NCBI GenBank assembly: GCA_029244465.1
Contig: JAQWQN010000113.1
Coordinates: forward strand, 1 to 6,194
Length of the DNA: 6,194 bases
Direction of reading: 5' to 3'
Origin: Pseudomonadales bacterium
GTDB lineage: Bacteria > Pseudomonadota > Gammaproteobacteria > Pseudomonadales > Azotimanducaceae
Shown: positions 1 to 6,194 of the stretch, piece by piece
Layout: every line of letters starts with the position of its first letter
Numbering within the stretch: position 1 is the first letter of the stretch
Translations under genes and position numbers: made by a program
Notes under the pieces: model-generated
Database searches by the model: none
What the model was told of the DNA's origin: nothing
What the model saw: the letters and a program-made list of their open reading frames with translations, nothing else

Positions 1-922
1 TAAAGATTTGGCCGGGCGTGATGTGGTCGCACGCTCCATGGTTATGGAGATTCTCGACGGTAAAGGCTGTGGGCCGGATGGGGATCACGTGATGTTGAAG
101 CTGGATCACCTAGGGGAAGATGTGCTGAATAGTCGTCTGCCTGGAATTTTGGAACTCTCACGCACCTTTGCGCACGTCGACCCAATTAAGGAACCCATAC
201 CCGTAGTCCCAACTTGTCATTACATGATGGGCGGCATTGCGACTCAAGTCAGCGGCCAAGCGTTGACGCAAGTTGATGGTGCTGATGAGGCGATTCAAGG
301 TCTCTATGCGGCCGGCGAGGTCGCTTGTGTCAGTGTTCACGGTGCCAATCGTTTGGGCGGTAACTCACTGCTCGATTTGGTCGTCTTTGGTCGTGCAGCT
401 GGATTGCATATTGAAGAGGTGATGCGTCAGGGGGTTTCCTATCGTGATGCCAGTGACTCAGATTTAGAGGCTTCACTTTCGCGCTTGAATCGATGGAATG
501 AATCAACCAGTGGCGAGAGTGTCTCTGCTCTGAAGAAAGAGCTACAGACGGTGATGCAAAATAACTTCGGTGTGTTCCGTACTGAAGAGCATATGCAAAC
601 GGGTATCAAGGCTCTGGCTGACTTGCGAGCACGCATCGGCGAGGCGCATCTGCCAGATAAATCGAGTGCTTTTAATACCGCTAGATTAGAAGCTCTTGAG
701 CTCGACAACTTGTTGGAAGTTGCCGAAGCCACGGCGATTGCTGCTGAGGCGAGAAAGGAAAGTCGGGGAGCGCATGCTCGCGATGACTATCAAGAACGTG
801 ACGATGAGAATTGGCTTTCGCACTCTCTCTACTTCCCCGGCGAGAAGCGCCTGGGCAAACGCGATGTGAATTTCACGCCGAAGACTGTAGACACGTTTGA
901 GCCGATGGAGCGGGTTTACTAA
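1..922 (+). CDS. sdhA: Succinate dehydrogenase flavoprotein subunit, C-terminal half (5' end outside window)
   Basis: SdhA oxidises succinate to fumarate at a covalently bound FAD and passes the electrons to SdhB; it sits on the cytoplasmic face of membrane complex II. The frame is open from the left edge (first full codon at 2), so the TTG at 8 is not a start. About 306 residues remain of a family length near 590; the N-terminal FAD-binding fold and flavinylated histidine are missing. Visible active-site segments are RDVVARS, whose first Arg (17-19) matches the proton-shuttling Arg286 of E. coli SdhA; CHYMMGG, with the substrate-binding His at 218-220; and HGANRLGGNSLLDL, with the substrate-binding Arg at 350-352. 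The all-helical C-terminal domain and a tail ending ERVY follow. No frameshift or internal stop is seen. sdhB follows after 31 nt. Identity is near certain from alignment recalled with E. coli and Pseudomonas. Confidence 0.98.
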   Translation, partial: KDLAGRDVVARSMVMEILDGKGCGPDGDHVMLKLDHLGEDVLNSRLPGILELSRTFAHVDPIKEPIPVVPTCHYMMGGIATQVSGQALTQVDGADEAIQGLYAAGEVACVSVHGANRLGGNSLLDLVVFGRAAGLHIEEVMRQGVSYRDASDSDLEASLSRLNRWNESTSGESVSALKKELQTVMQNNFGVFRTEEHMQTGIKALADLRARIGEAHLPDKSSAFNTARLEALELDNLLEVAEATAIAAEARKESRGAHARDDYQERDDENWLSHSLYFPGEKRLGKRDVNFTPKTVDTFEPMERVY

Positions 923-940
923 CCGCAATTATTTGAATTC

Positions 941-944
941 AGGA
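941..944 (+). promoter_or_regulatory. Ribosome-binding site of sdhB
   Basis: AGGA lies 9 nt before the ATG at 954. It supports that start over the longer in-frame ATG at 897, which would overlap the end of sdhA and add 19 residues with no family counterpart. Confidence 0.7.
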
Positions 945-953
945 CATATAGAC

Positions 954-1658
954 ATGCAAGTAAGTGTTTATCGCTACAACCCCGACATAGACGAAGTGCC
1001 AGCGATGCGGGAGATGGAATTAGAGTTGCCGGATGGCCGGGATTTAATGGTTCTCGACGTGCTGGAATTGCTAAAGACGGAAGACCCGACGCTGAGCTAT
1101 AGACGTTCTTGTCGAGAAGGGGTCTGTGGGTCGGACGGCGTGAATATGAATGGTAAAAATGGTTTGGCGTGCATCACGCCGGTTTCCGAGGTTATCAAGC
1201 GTGGCAAGTTGGTGCTCAGACCACTACCGGGACTGCCAGTGATTCGGGATCTGGTCGTTGATATGAGCCAGTTCTATGCTCAGTACGAGAAAATCCAACC
1301 CTATCTGATCAACAATAACCCACCGCCCGCTCAAGAGCGTTTTCAAAGTCAGGAAGACCGAGAGGAACTCGACGGACTTTATGAATGCATTCTCTGCGCG
1401 TGTTGTTCAACATCCTGTCCATCTTTTTGGTGGAATCCTGATAAGTTCATTGGCCCCGCTGGTTTGTTACAAGCCTATCGATTCCTGGCGGATACGCGTG
1501 ATACGGCGACGGTCGAACGCTTGGCGAACCTGGACGACCCATTTAGTGTTTTTCGCTGTCGCGGTATTATGAATTGCGTCAACGTATGCCCCAAGGGCTT
1601 AAACCCAACCCGCGCGATAGGCAAGATTCGTACTATGCTTATGCAACAAGGGGCTTAG
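954..1658 (+). CDS. sdhB: Succinate dehydrogenase iron-sulfur subunit
   Basis: SdhB carries electrons from the SdhA flavin through three iron-sulfur clusters to quinone in the membrane anchor SdhCD. The protein has 234 residues (E. coli 238). The N-terminal ferredoxin-like domain holds the [2Fe-2S] ligands Cys53, Cys58, Asp61 and Cys73 (motif CREGVCGSDG). The C-terminal domain holds the [4Fe-4S] ligands Cys145, Cys148, Cys151 and Cys212 and the [3Fe-4S] ligands Cys155, Cys202 and Cys208. All are intact. The quinone-site segment CPSFWWNPDKF (Pro156, Trp159, Trp160) is also present. Start 954 gives MQVSVYRYNPD, which matches the family N-terminus. One oddity is Arg203 (RCRGIMNC), where E. coli and human SdhB have His. 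The gene is co-oriented with sdhA 31 nt upstream and sucA 38 nt downstream, consistent with one transcript. Confidence 0.98.
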   Translation: MQVSVYRYNPDIDEVPAMREMELELPDGRDLMVLDVLELLKTEDPTLSYRRSCREGVCGSDGVNMNGKNGLACITPVSEVIKRGKLVLRPLPGLPVIRDLVVDMSQFYAQYEKIQPYLINNNPPPAQERFQSQEDREELDGLYECILCACCSTSCPSFWWNPDKFIGPAGLLQAYRFLADTRDTATVERLANLDDPFSVFRCRGIMNCVNVCPKGLNPTRAIGKIRTMLMQQGA

Positions 1659-1684
1659 AGCAAACGGGAAATTCTTACTTTTCG

Positions 1685-1689
1685 TAGGA
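1685..1689 (+). promoter_or_regulatory. Ribosome-binding site deciding the TTG start of sucA
   Basis: TAGGA sits 7 nt before the TTG at 1697, an ideal spacing. Its TAG (1685-1687) is also an in-frame stop for sucA, so no start further upstream is possible. The next in-frame ATGs (1727, 1736) have no comparable purine-rich element at the right distance. Confidence 0.7.
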
Positions 1690-1696
1690 TACTAGC

Positions 1697-4546
1697 TTGA
1701 GCGACACGCCAATCGATGACGGATTCATGCAGCGGATGCGGCGCAGTTCGCATTTGTCTGGCCAAAATGCAGCTTACCTAGAAGCACTGTACGAAACCTA
1801 TCTTGAAGACCCAATGGCAATTGGTGACAGGTGGCGTGCATATTTTGCCTCGTTCGTAGACTCGGATAACCACCTGCAAAATGAGCAAGCACACTCAACA
1901 GTAGTGCAACACTTTGAACGCTTAGGTCGCAACCGACTCAAGGCCAGACCAGAGAAAGTTGCTACAAATATTGCGACAGAGCACGAAAGTAAACAGATGC
2001 GTGTTCAAGATCTTGTTTCAGCCTACCGTCACCGTGGGCACAAGCGCGCAAATATAGACCCTCTGGGAATGATGGAGCGACCGGTCATGCCGGTGCTTGA
2101 CCTGGCCTATCATCATCTCAATCCTGCAGATCTCGAAGAGACTTTTCAGACAGGTACCTTTCAATACGGAGACACCAGTGCCAAGTTGCGAGAGTTGGTT
2201 GAAGCGCTTGAGCAGACTTATTGCGGATCCATCGCTGCCGAATACATGCACATCGTGGATCCAGGCGAGCAACTTTGGGTGCAAAGTCGTTTCGAAGCGG
2301 CGCGTGGTCGGGCGAAATTTACGCCGGAGCAAAAACGTTCCATCTTGGAACGATTGACCGCGGCAGAAGGGCTTGAAAAGTATCTGCAGCGTCGCTACCC
2401 GGGAACCAAACGCTTTGGTTTGGAGGGTGGCGAGACTTTGATTCCGATGTTGCATGAACTTCTGCAGCGATTGGGCTCTCAAGGCGTGCGGGAGTCTGTT
2501 ATAGCGATGGCCCATCGTGGGCGCTTGAACGTTCTTGTTAACGTGTTGGGTAAGAATCCATCAGAACTGTTCGATGAATTTGATGGCCACGTCACACCTG
2601 GCGTCGGTAGTGGCGACGTGAAGTATCATCAGGGCTTTTCCTCTAATGTCATGACGGCGGGTGGGGAAATGCATCTCGCCTTGTCGTTTAACCCATCGCA
2701 TCTGGAGATCGTTGGATCGGTTGCAGAGGGGTCTGTGCGCGCTCGTCAAGATCGTCGTCGAGACTATGAAGGTATGCAGGTTGTACCGATCATTATTCAT
2801 GGTGACGCGGCCTTTGCCGGGCAGGGTGTTGTGATGGAAACCTTTCAGATGTCCCAGACTAGAGGTTTCCGCACCGGTGGTTCCGTGCACATAATTATTA
2901 ATAACCAGATTGGTTTTACCACGCATCGGCAAATTGACGCGCGATCAACGGAGTATTGCACTGAAGTTGCCAAAATGGTCCAAGCACCGATTTTACACGT
3001 CAATGGGGATGATCCGGAGGCGGTCGTTTTTGCCACCCAACTCGCAGCAGACTACCGAATGGAATTTCACAAAGATGTTGTGATCGATTTAGTCTGCTAC
3101 CGCCGGCGTGGGCATAATGAATCCGAAGAACCAATGAAGACGCAGCCGATTATGTATCAGAAGGTACGCTCCCATCCGACCACGTGGCGGTTGTATGTCG
3201 ACCAACTGGTGTTGGAGGGGGTTATCAGCGATCAAGAGGCGACAGAGCTCGCGGATCGCAACCGCGAGAAGCTTGAAAATGGTGACGGGGTTGCATTAAG
3301 TATTGTTCAAGAGCCAGATGTATCTCTTTTTGTCGATTGGAACCCTTACCTAAACCGCGATTGGGAAGCGCCCGCGGACACCACCTTTGCGAAGCAACGG
3401 TTTCAAGAACTCGCCGCTGAACTGAACAATCTGCCGGAAGGATTTGCGGTGCACCGGCAAGTGCAGAAGATTTTAGAAGATCGCCAAAAGATGGCTGATG
3501 GAGAGCTACCTGCCAATTGGGGTTTTGGTGAGGTCATGGCCTACGCGACCTTGGTTGACGCCGATGTACACGTACGCTTAACGGGCCAGGACGTTGGCGT
3601 TGGCACGTTCTCGCATCGGCACGCCGCGTTGCACAATCAGAGCCAAGGTAAGCGAATTATCCCGCTTAATCTTTTGAAGGAAGATGTGACTTTCGACATC
3701 TATGATTCTCTGCTTTCTGAGGAAGCTGTGCTCGCATTTGAATATGGCTACGCGACAACAGCACCAAACACCTTGGTGGTGTGGGAAGCGCAATTCGGAG
3801 ACTTTGCGAATGGTGCGCAGGTGGTCATCGATCAGTTCATTAGCAGTGGTGAAACGAAGTGGTCGCGATTGTGTGGGTTGACTATGCTTCTTCCACATGG
3901 TTTCGAAGGGGCAGGGCCGGAGCATAGCTCGGCACGTCTTGAACGGTTCCTTCAACTTTGTGCTGAACACAACATGCAGGTGTGTGTGCCATCCACCCCC
4001 GCGCAAGTTTTTCATATGCTTCGACGCCAAGCATTGCGGCCCACCAGAAAGCCGTTGATTGCATTGACACCTAAGAGTTTATTGCGGCACAAAGAGGCCG
4101 TTTCCGACGTGGATGACTTTTGTTCAGGGCGCTTTTTGAATGTTATCGAAGAAATTGATGAACAAAACCCAGAGATGGTCGATCGATTGGTGATTTGTAG
4201 TGGTAAGGTCTACTACGACCTCTTGGAATCTCGACGCGCCAACAATGCAGCAAATGTTGCGATCATTCGTATGGAACAGCTTTACCCCTTTCCGGAAGAA
4301 GAATTTACCAACGCGATTGGTGTGTATACGAATCTAGCAGAGGTCGTGTGGTGTCAAGAAGAGCCGATGAATCAAGGCGCTTGGTATAGCATGCAGCACC
4401 GTTTGCGTCGGGTGGTTTTAGCGCATAATGATGCCCTTTATCTCGTCTATGCAGGCCGAGATGCTTTCGCTGCGCCTGCGGTTGGGCATGCAAGCATACA
4501 CACAGAACAGCAAAACCAACTCGTGACAGATGCACTGTTTGGTTAG
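1697..4546 (+). CDS. sucA: 2-oxoglutarate dehydrogenase E1 component (thiamine diphosphate-dependent)
   Basis: SucA decarboxylates 2-oxoglutarate with thiamine diphosphate and transfers the succinyl group to the lipoyl arm of SucB, the committed step of the cytoplasmic 2-oxoglutarate dehydrogenase complex. It has 949 residues (E. coli 933). The N-terminal segment (SSHLSGQNAAYLEALYE, residues 17-33) is the conserved E2-binding region. AHRGRLNVL with His273 and KYHQGFSS with His311 match E. coli catalytic His260 and His298. FNPSHLEIV (331-339) and the GD...NN cofactor motif (Gly369-Asp370 to Asn402-Asn403) follow, then RRRGHNESEEP (469-479). The C-terminal transketolase-like half contains GTFSHRH (636-642), EAQFGDFANGAQVV (697-710), GPEHSSARLER (740-750) and WCQEEPMNQGAW (885-896). 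The TTG start is chosen from its Shine-Dalgarno sequence; ATG 1727 would leave only six residues before the conserved region. Val635 replaces an Arg found in E. coli and human enzymes. Internal motifs most resemble pseudomonad SucA. Confidence 0.98.
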   Translation: MSDTPIDDGFMQRMRRSSHLSGQNAAYLEALYETYLEDPMAIGDRWRAYFASFVDSDNHLQNEQAHSTVVQHFERLGRNRLKARPEKVATNIATEHESKQMRVQDLVSAYRHRGHKRANIDPLGMMERPVMPVLDLAYHHLNPADLEETFQTGTFQYGDTSAKLRELVEALEQTYCGSIAAEYMHIVDPGEQLWVQSRFEAARGRAKFTPEQKRSILERLTAAEGLEKYLQRRYPGTKRFGLEGGETLIPMLHELLQRLGSQGVRESVIAMAHRGRLNVLVNVLGKNPSELFDEFDGHVTPGVGSGDVKYHQGFSSNVMTAGGEMHLALSFNPSHLEIVGSVAEGSVRARQDRRRDYEGMQVVPIIIHGDAAFAGQGVVMETFQMSQTRGFRTGGSVHIIINNQIGFTTHRQIDARSTEYCTEVAKMVQAPILHVNGDDPEAVVFATQLAADYRMEFHKDVVIDLVCYRRRGHNESEEPMKTQPIMYQKVRSHPTTWRLYVDQLVLEGVISDQEATELADRNREKLENGDGVALSIVQEPDVSLFVDWNPYLNRDWEAPADTTFAKQRFQELAAELNNLPEGFAVHRQVQKILEDRQKMADGELPANWGFGEVMAYATLVDADVHVRLTGQDVGVGTFSHRHAALHNQSQGKRIIPLNLLKEDVTFDIYDSLLSEEAVLAFEYGYATTAPNTLVVWEAQFGDFANGAQVVIDQFISSGETKWSRLCGLTMLLPHGFEGAGPEHSSARLERFLQLCAEHNMQVCVPSTPAQVFHMLRRQALRPTRKPLIALTPKSLLRHKEAVSDVDDFCSGRFLNVIEEIDEQNPEMVDRLVICSGKVYYDLLESRRANNAANVAIIRMEQLYPFPEEEFTNAIGVYTNLAEVVWCQEEPMNQGAWYSMQHRLRRVVLAHNDALYLVYAGRDAFAAPAVGHASIHTEQQNQLVTDALFG

Positions 4547-4561
4547 GACTTTCAATACTCT

Positions 4562-4580
4562 TCACCACAAGTTGTTGTGA
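4562..4580. repeat. 19-nt near-perfect palindrome in the sucA-sucB gap
   Basis: TCACCACAAGTTGTTGTGA has its dyad centre at G4571; eight of nine position pairs are complementary (the exception is 4566/4576). It starts 16 nt after the sucA stop and ends 12 nt before the AGGA of sucB. In RNA it could form an interrupted stem with a loop of about 5 nt, or a 5-bp CACAA/TTGTG stem with a 4-nt loop. As DNA it has the shape of an operator for a dimeric regulator. No run of T follows, so it is not an intrinsic terminator. The symmetry is seen directly; any function is inference, and chance is possible. Confidence 0.45.
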
Positions 4581-4604
4581 TCAGACGGGTGCAGGACAAA
4601 CAAA

Positions 4605-5825
4605 ATGGATATTAAAACACCAGCGTTTCCAGAATCGATCACCGAGGGCACCGTCGCCGAATGGTACAAGGCACCTGGTGAATTTGCGCGTCGCGATGAT
4701 GTTTTGGTCGACATTGAGACGGATAAAGTGGTCATGGAAGTCCTGGCGCTTGACGATGGAACACTTACTGAGATTATTAAGCAGGTTGGTGAGGTGGTTG
4801 AATCGGAAGAACTGCTTGGTCGGTTTGAAGCTGGCTCAGTAGCTGCCAAGGAAGATGCTGCTTTCATTGCATCAACCGCTTCCTCTGCGCCTGACGAGGT
4901 TGATGGCGCCAGTCCCGCGGCACGAAAGTTAGCGTCAGAGTCAGGTGTTGCCATTGATTCGATATCTGGTAGTGGTCGTGACGGTCGAGTCACAAAAGAA
5001 GATGTCGCGAAAGCGGTCGCACAAGGCAGCGCGCAGCGTATTGGTGACAATGAGCCGGTTAGGACGGCGGCGAAAGAAGAGCGTTGGCAAAGCGACGCCA
5101 TCGCGCCCGAGATGTCTGGCGAACGTATTGAAAGACGAGTTCCGATGACCAGATTGCGTGCCAGCATCGCGCGACGGCTGGTCGAAGCGCAGCACAATGC
5201 GGCCATGCTTACGACATTTAATGAAGCGGACATGGCGCCGATCATGGCGCTTCGCAAGCAATACCAAGAGGATTTTCAGAGGGCACACAACGGTACCCGC
5301 CTTGGGTTCATGTCTTTTTTCGTGCGTGCAGCGACTGAGGCGCTCAAACGTTTCCCTTCCGTTAACGCCTCTATTGATGGTGAAGACGTTGTCTATCACG
5401 GCTATTACGACATTGGTGTGGCTGTATCAACCGATCGGGGCTTGGTCGTACCTGTCGTACGGGAAGCGGATGCGCTTGGCATGGCACAAATTGAAGCTCA
5501 AATTAACGCCTATGGAGAGAAAGCGAGGGCTGGCAAGCTCGCGCTCGAAGACATGGCAGGTGGCACCTTCACGATTTCCAATGGTGGGATATTTGGCTCG
5601 CTAATGTCGACACCGATATTGAACGCACCGCAGACGGGCGTCTTGGGTATGCACAAAATTCAGGAGCGTGCGGTGGTGGTGGATGGGGAAATAGTTATTC
5701 GACCAATGATGAACCTGGCTTTGTCCTACGATCATCGACTGATCGATGGACGCGAAGCGGTGCAGTTCCTGGTAGCGATCAAGGGTATGATTGAGGATCC
5801 GGCCCGTATTTTATTAGAACTTTGA
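4605..5825 (+). CDS. sucB: Dihydrolipoyllysine-residue succinyltransferase, E2 of 2-oxoglutarate dehydrogenase
   Basis: SucB is the structural core of the 2-oxoglutarate dehydrogenase complex. It accepts the succinyl group from SucA on a swinging lipoyl arm and transfers it to CoA. It has 406 residues (E. coli 405). Domains in order are one lipoyl domain (about 1-76) with the modified Lys41 in ETDKVVMEV; a linker (about 77-101); the peripheral subunit-binding domain that docks E1/E3 (about 102-137, SPAARKLASESGV to GRVTKEDV); a second linker (about 138-176); and the catalytic domain (about 177-406). The last contains RVPMTRLRASIARRL, AMLTTFNEADM, TISNGGIFGSLMSTPI and the active-site motif SYDHRLIDGREAV with His377 and Asp381. 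The TTFNE and SLMSTPI motifs mark it as SucB rather than AceF or BkdB. Both linkers are poorer in Pro and Ala than usual. The ATG is preceded by AGGA (4593-4596) at 8 nt. Confidence 0.98.
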   Translation: MDIKTPAFPESITEGTVAEWYKAPGEFARRDDVLVDIETDKVVMEVLALDDGTLTEIIKQVGEVVESEELLGRFEAGSVAAKEDAAFIASTASSAPDEVDGASPAARKLASESGVAIDSISGSGRDGRVTKEDVAKAVAQGSAQRIGDNEPVRTAAKEERWQSDAIAPEMSGERIERRVPMTRLRASIARRLVEAQHNAAMLTTFNEADMAPIMALRKQYQEDFQRAHNGTRLGFMSFFVRAATEALKRFPSVNASIDGEDVVYHGYYDIGVAVSTDRGLVVPVVREADALGMAQIEAQINAYGEKARAGKLALEDMAGGTFTISNGGIFGSLMSTPILNAPQTGVLGMHKIQERAVVVDGEIVIRPMMNLALSYDHRLIDGREAVQFLVAIKGMIEDPARILLEL

Positions 5826-5837
5826 GTAATAGACTTC

Positions 5838-6194
5838 ATGAGTAACAACTTCGACGTCGTCGTTATCGGTGCAGGTCCTGCGGGTTACGCAGCAGCAATC
5901 CGTTGTGCACAGCTTGGTATGAATACTGCCTGCATAGACAGAGCATTGGGCAAAGATGGCAAACCAACTCTTGGTGGAACCTGTTTGAATTGGGGATGCA
6001 TCCCCTCGAAAGCACTGTTAGATGCTTCACACAAGTACGTTGAGGCCAAGTATGAATTAGCTGATATTGGTATCAACGCAGGTGATGTCAGTGTCGATGT
6101 CCCAACGATGATCGCACGCAAAGATGAAGTGGTCGCAGGTTTGACCGGAGGTATTGCCGGTCTGTTCCAAGGCAATGGTGTCACATCCTTTGCG
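5838..6194 (+). CDS. lpd: Dihydrolipoyl dehydrogenase E3, N-terminal part (3' end outside window)
   Basis: Lpd reoxidises the dihydrolipoyl arm of SucB through a redox disulfide and FAD, and reduces NAD+ to NADH. The 119 visible residues are open to the right edge; the full family length is about 475. FDVVVIGAGPAGYAAAIR is the FAD-binding Rossmann start (Gly11, Gly13, Gly16). GGTCLNWGCIPSKALL carries the redox-active pair Cys49/Cys54. The stretch after it (DVPTMIARKDEVVAGLTGGIAGLF) resembles Azotobacter/Pseudomonas Lpd. Trp52 stands where most Lpd proteins have Val. The ATG lies 12 nt after the sucB stop with only a weak GAG (5824-5826, overlapping that stop) at 11 nt, so translation is probably coupled to sucB. 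Its position suggests it serves the 2-oxoglutarate complex; sharing with pyruvate dehydrogenase or the glycine cleavage system cannot be excluded. Confidence 0.97.
   Translation, partial: MSNNFDVVVIGAGPAGYAAAIRCAQLGMNTACIDRALGKDGKPTLGGTCLNWGCIPSKALLDASHKYVEAKYELADIGINAGDVSVDVPTMIARKDEVVAGLTGGIAGLFQGNGVTSFA

Noticed and set aside
897..953. Longer sdhB start at ATG 897
   Set aside because: It overlaps the end of sdhA by 26 nt, adds 19 residues absent from the family, and ATG 954 has its own AGGA.
1381..1572. 63-codon plus-strand open frame inside sdhB with a hydrophobic stretch
   Set aside because: It is an out-of-frame shadow of the cysteine-rich region of SdhB; the hydrophobic look comes from frame-shifted reading.
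1659..1696. Internal promoter in the sdhB-sucA gap
   Set aside because: I could not find a convincing pair of -35 and -10 boxes in these 38 nt; the gap is explained by the sucA ribosome-binding site.
2018..2515. 165-codon minus-strand open frame opposite sucA
   Set aside because: It is antisense to conserved SucA sequence, with no family resemblance and no visible ribosome-binding site. The other minus-strand frames opposite sucA were dismissed for the same reason.
4562..4582. The sucA-sucB dyad as an intrinsic terminator
   Set aside because: The stem is short and AT-rich and no T-tract follows; termination here would also separate sucA from its partner sucB.
4562..5257. 231-codon open frame on the minus strand opposite sucB
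   Set aside because: It is Ser/Ala/Thr/Arg-rich low-complexity translation with no recognisable domain, lies entirely antisense to a clear sucB, and its length follows from the codon pattern of that gene.
5158..5604. 148-codon plus-strand open frame inside sucB
   Set aside because: It is an out-of-frame reading of the SucB catalytic domain with basic, atypical composition.
5885..6184. 99-codon minus-strand open frame at the right edge
   Set aside because: It is antisense to the N-terminal part of lpd, whose FAD and disulfide motifs are unmistakable on the + strand.

Overview
The window is a continuous stretch of a central-metabolism operon, with all genes on the + strand. It holds the 3' half of sdhA (succinate dehydrogenase flavoprotein), complete sdhB (iron-sulfur subunit), complete sucA (2-oxoglutarate dehydrogenase E1), complete sucB (dihydrolipoyl succinyltransferase E2) and the 5' third of lpd (dihydrolipoyl dehydrogenase E3), which runs off the right edge.

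The organism is most likely a gammaproteobacterium. All five proteins match the Pseudomonas/Azotobacter/Enterobacteria type almost from end to end. The order sdhAB-sucAB-lpd, with an E3 gene directly behind sucB, resembles pseudomonads and their relatives rather than E. coli, where lpd lies beside aceEF. Base composition looks close to balanced by eye, so this is not a very GC-rich Pseudomonas. A mesophilic, possibly aquatic relative is a reasonable guess, but the genus cannot be named from this sequence.

Layout: sdhA up to 922; a 31-nt gap; sdhB 954-1658; a 38-nt gap; sucA 1697-4546 with a TTG start; a 58-nt gap carrying a 19-nt near-palindrome; sucB 4605-5825; a 12-nt gap; lpd from 5838. 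No gap exceeds 60 nt. I see no RNA gene, mobile element, CRISPR array or intrinsic terminator. The operon promoter presumably lies upstream of sdhC, outside the window.

The genes work together in two consecutive sections of the TCA cycle. SucA, SucB and Lpd form the 2-oxoglutarate dehydrogenase complex, which makes succinyl-CoA, CO2 and NADH. SdhA and SdhB form the soluble head of membrane complex II, which oxidises succinate to fumarate and passes electrons to quinone. Succinyl-CoA synthetase (sucCD), the step between them, would be expected downstream of lpd but is not visible.

I found no new biological system here. The points worth checking are modest: the dyad before sucB, the TTG start of sucA, the weak ribosome-binding site of lpd, the Pro/Ala-poor SucB linkers, and three substitutions in otherwise conserved motifs (SdhB Arg203, SucA Val635, Lpd Trp52).
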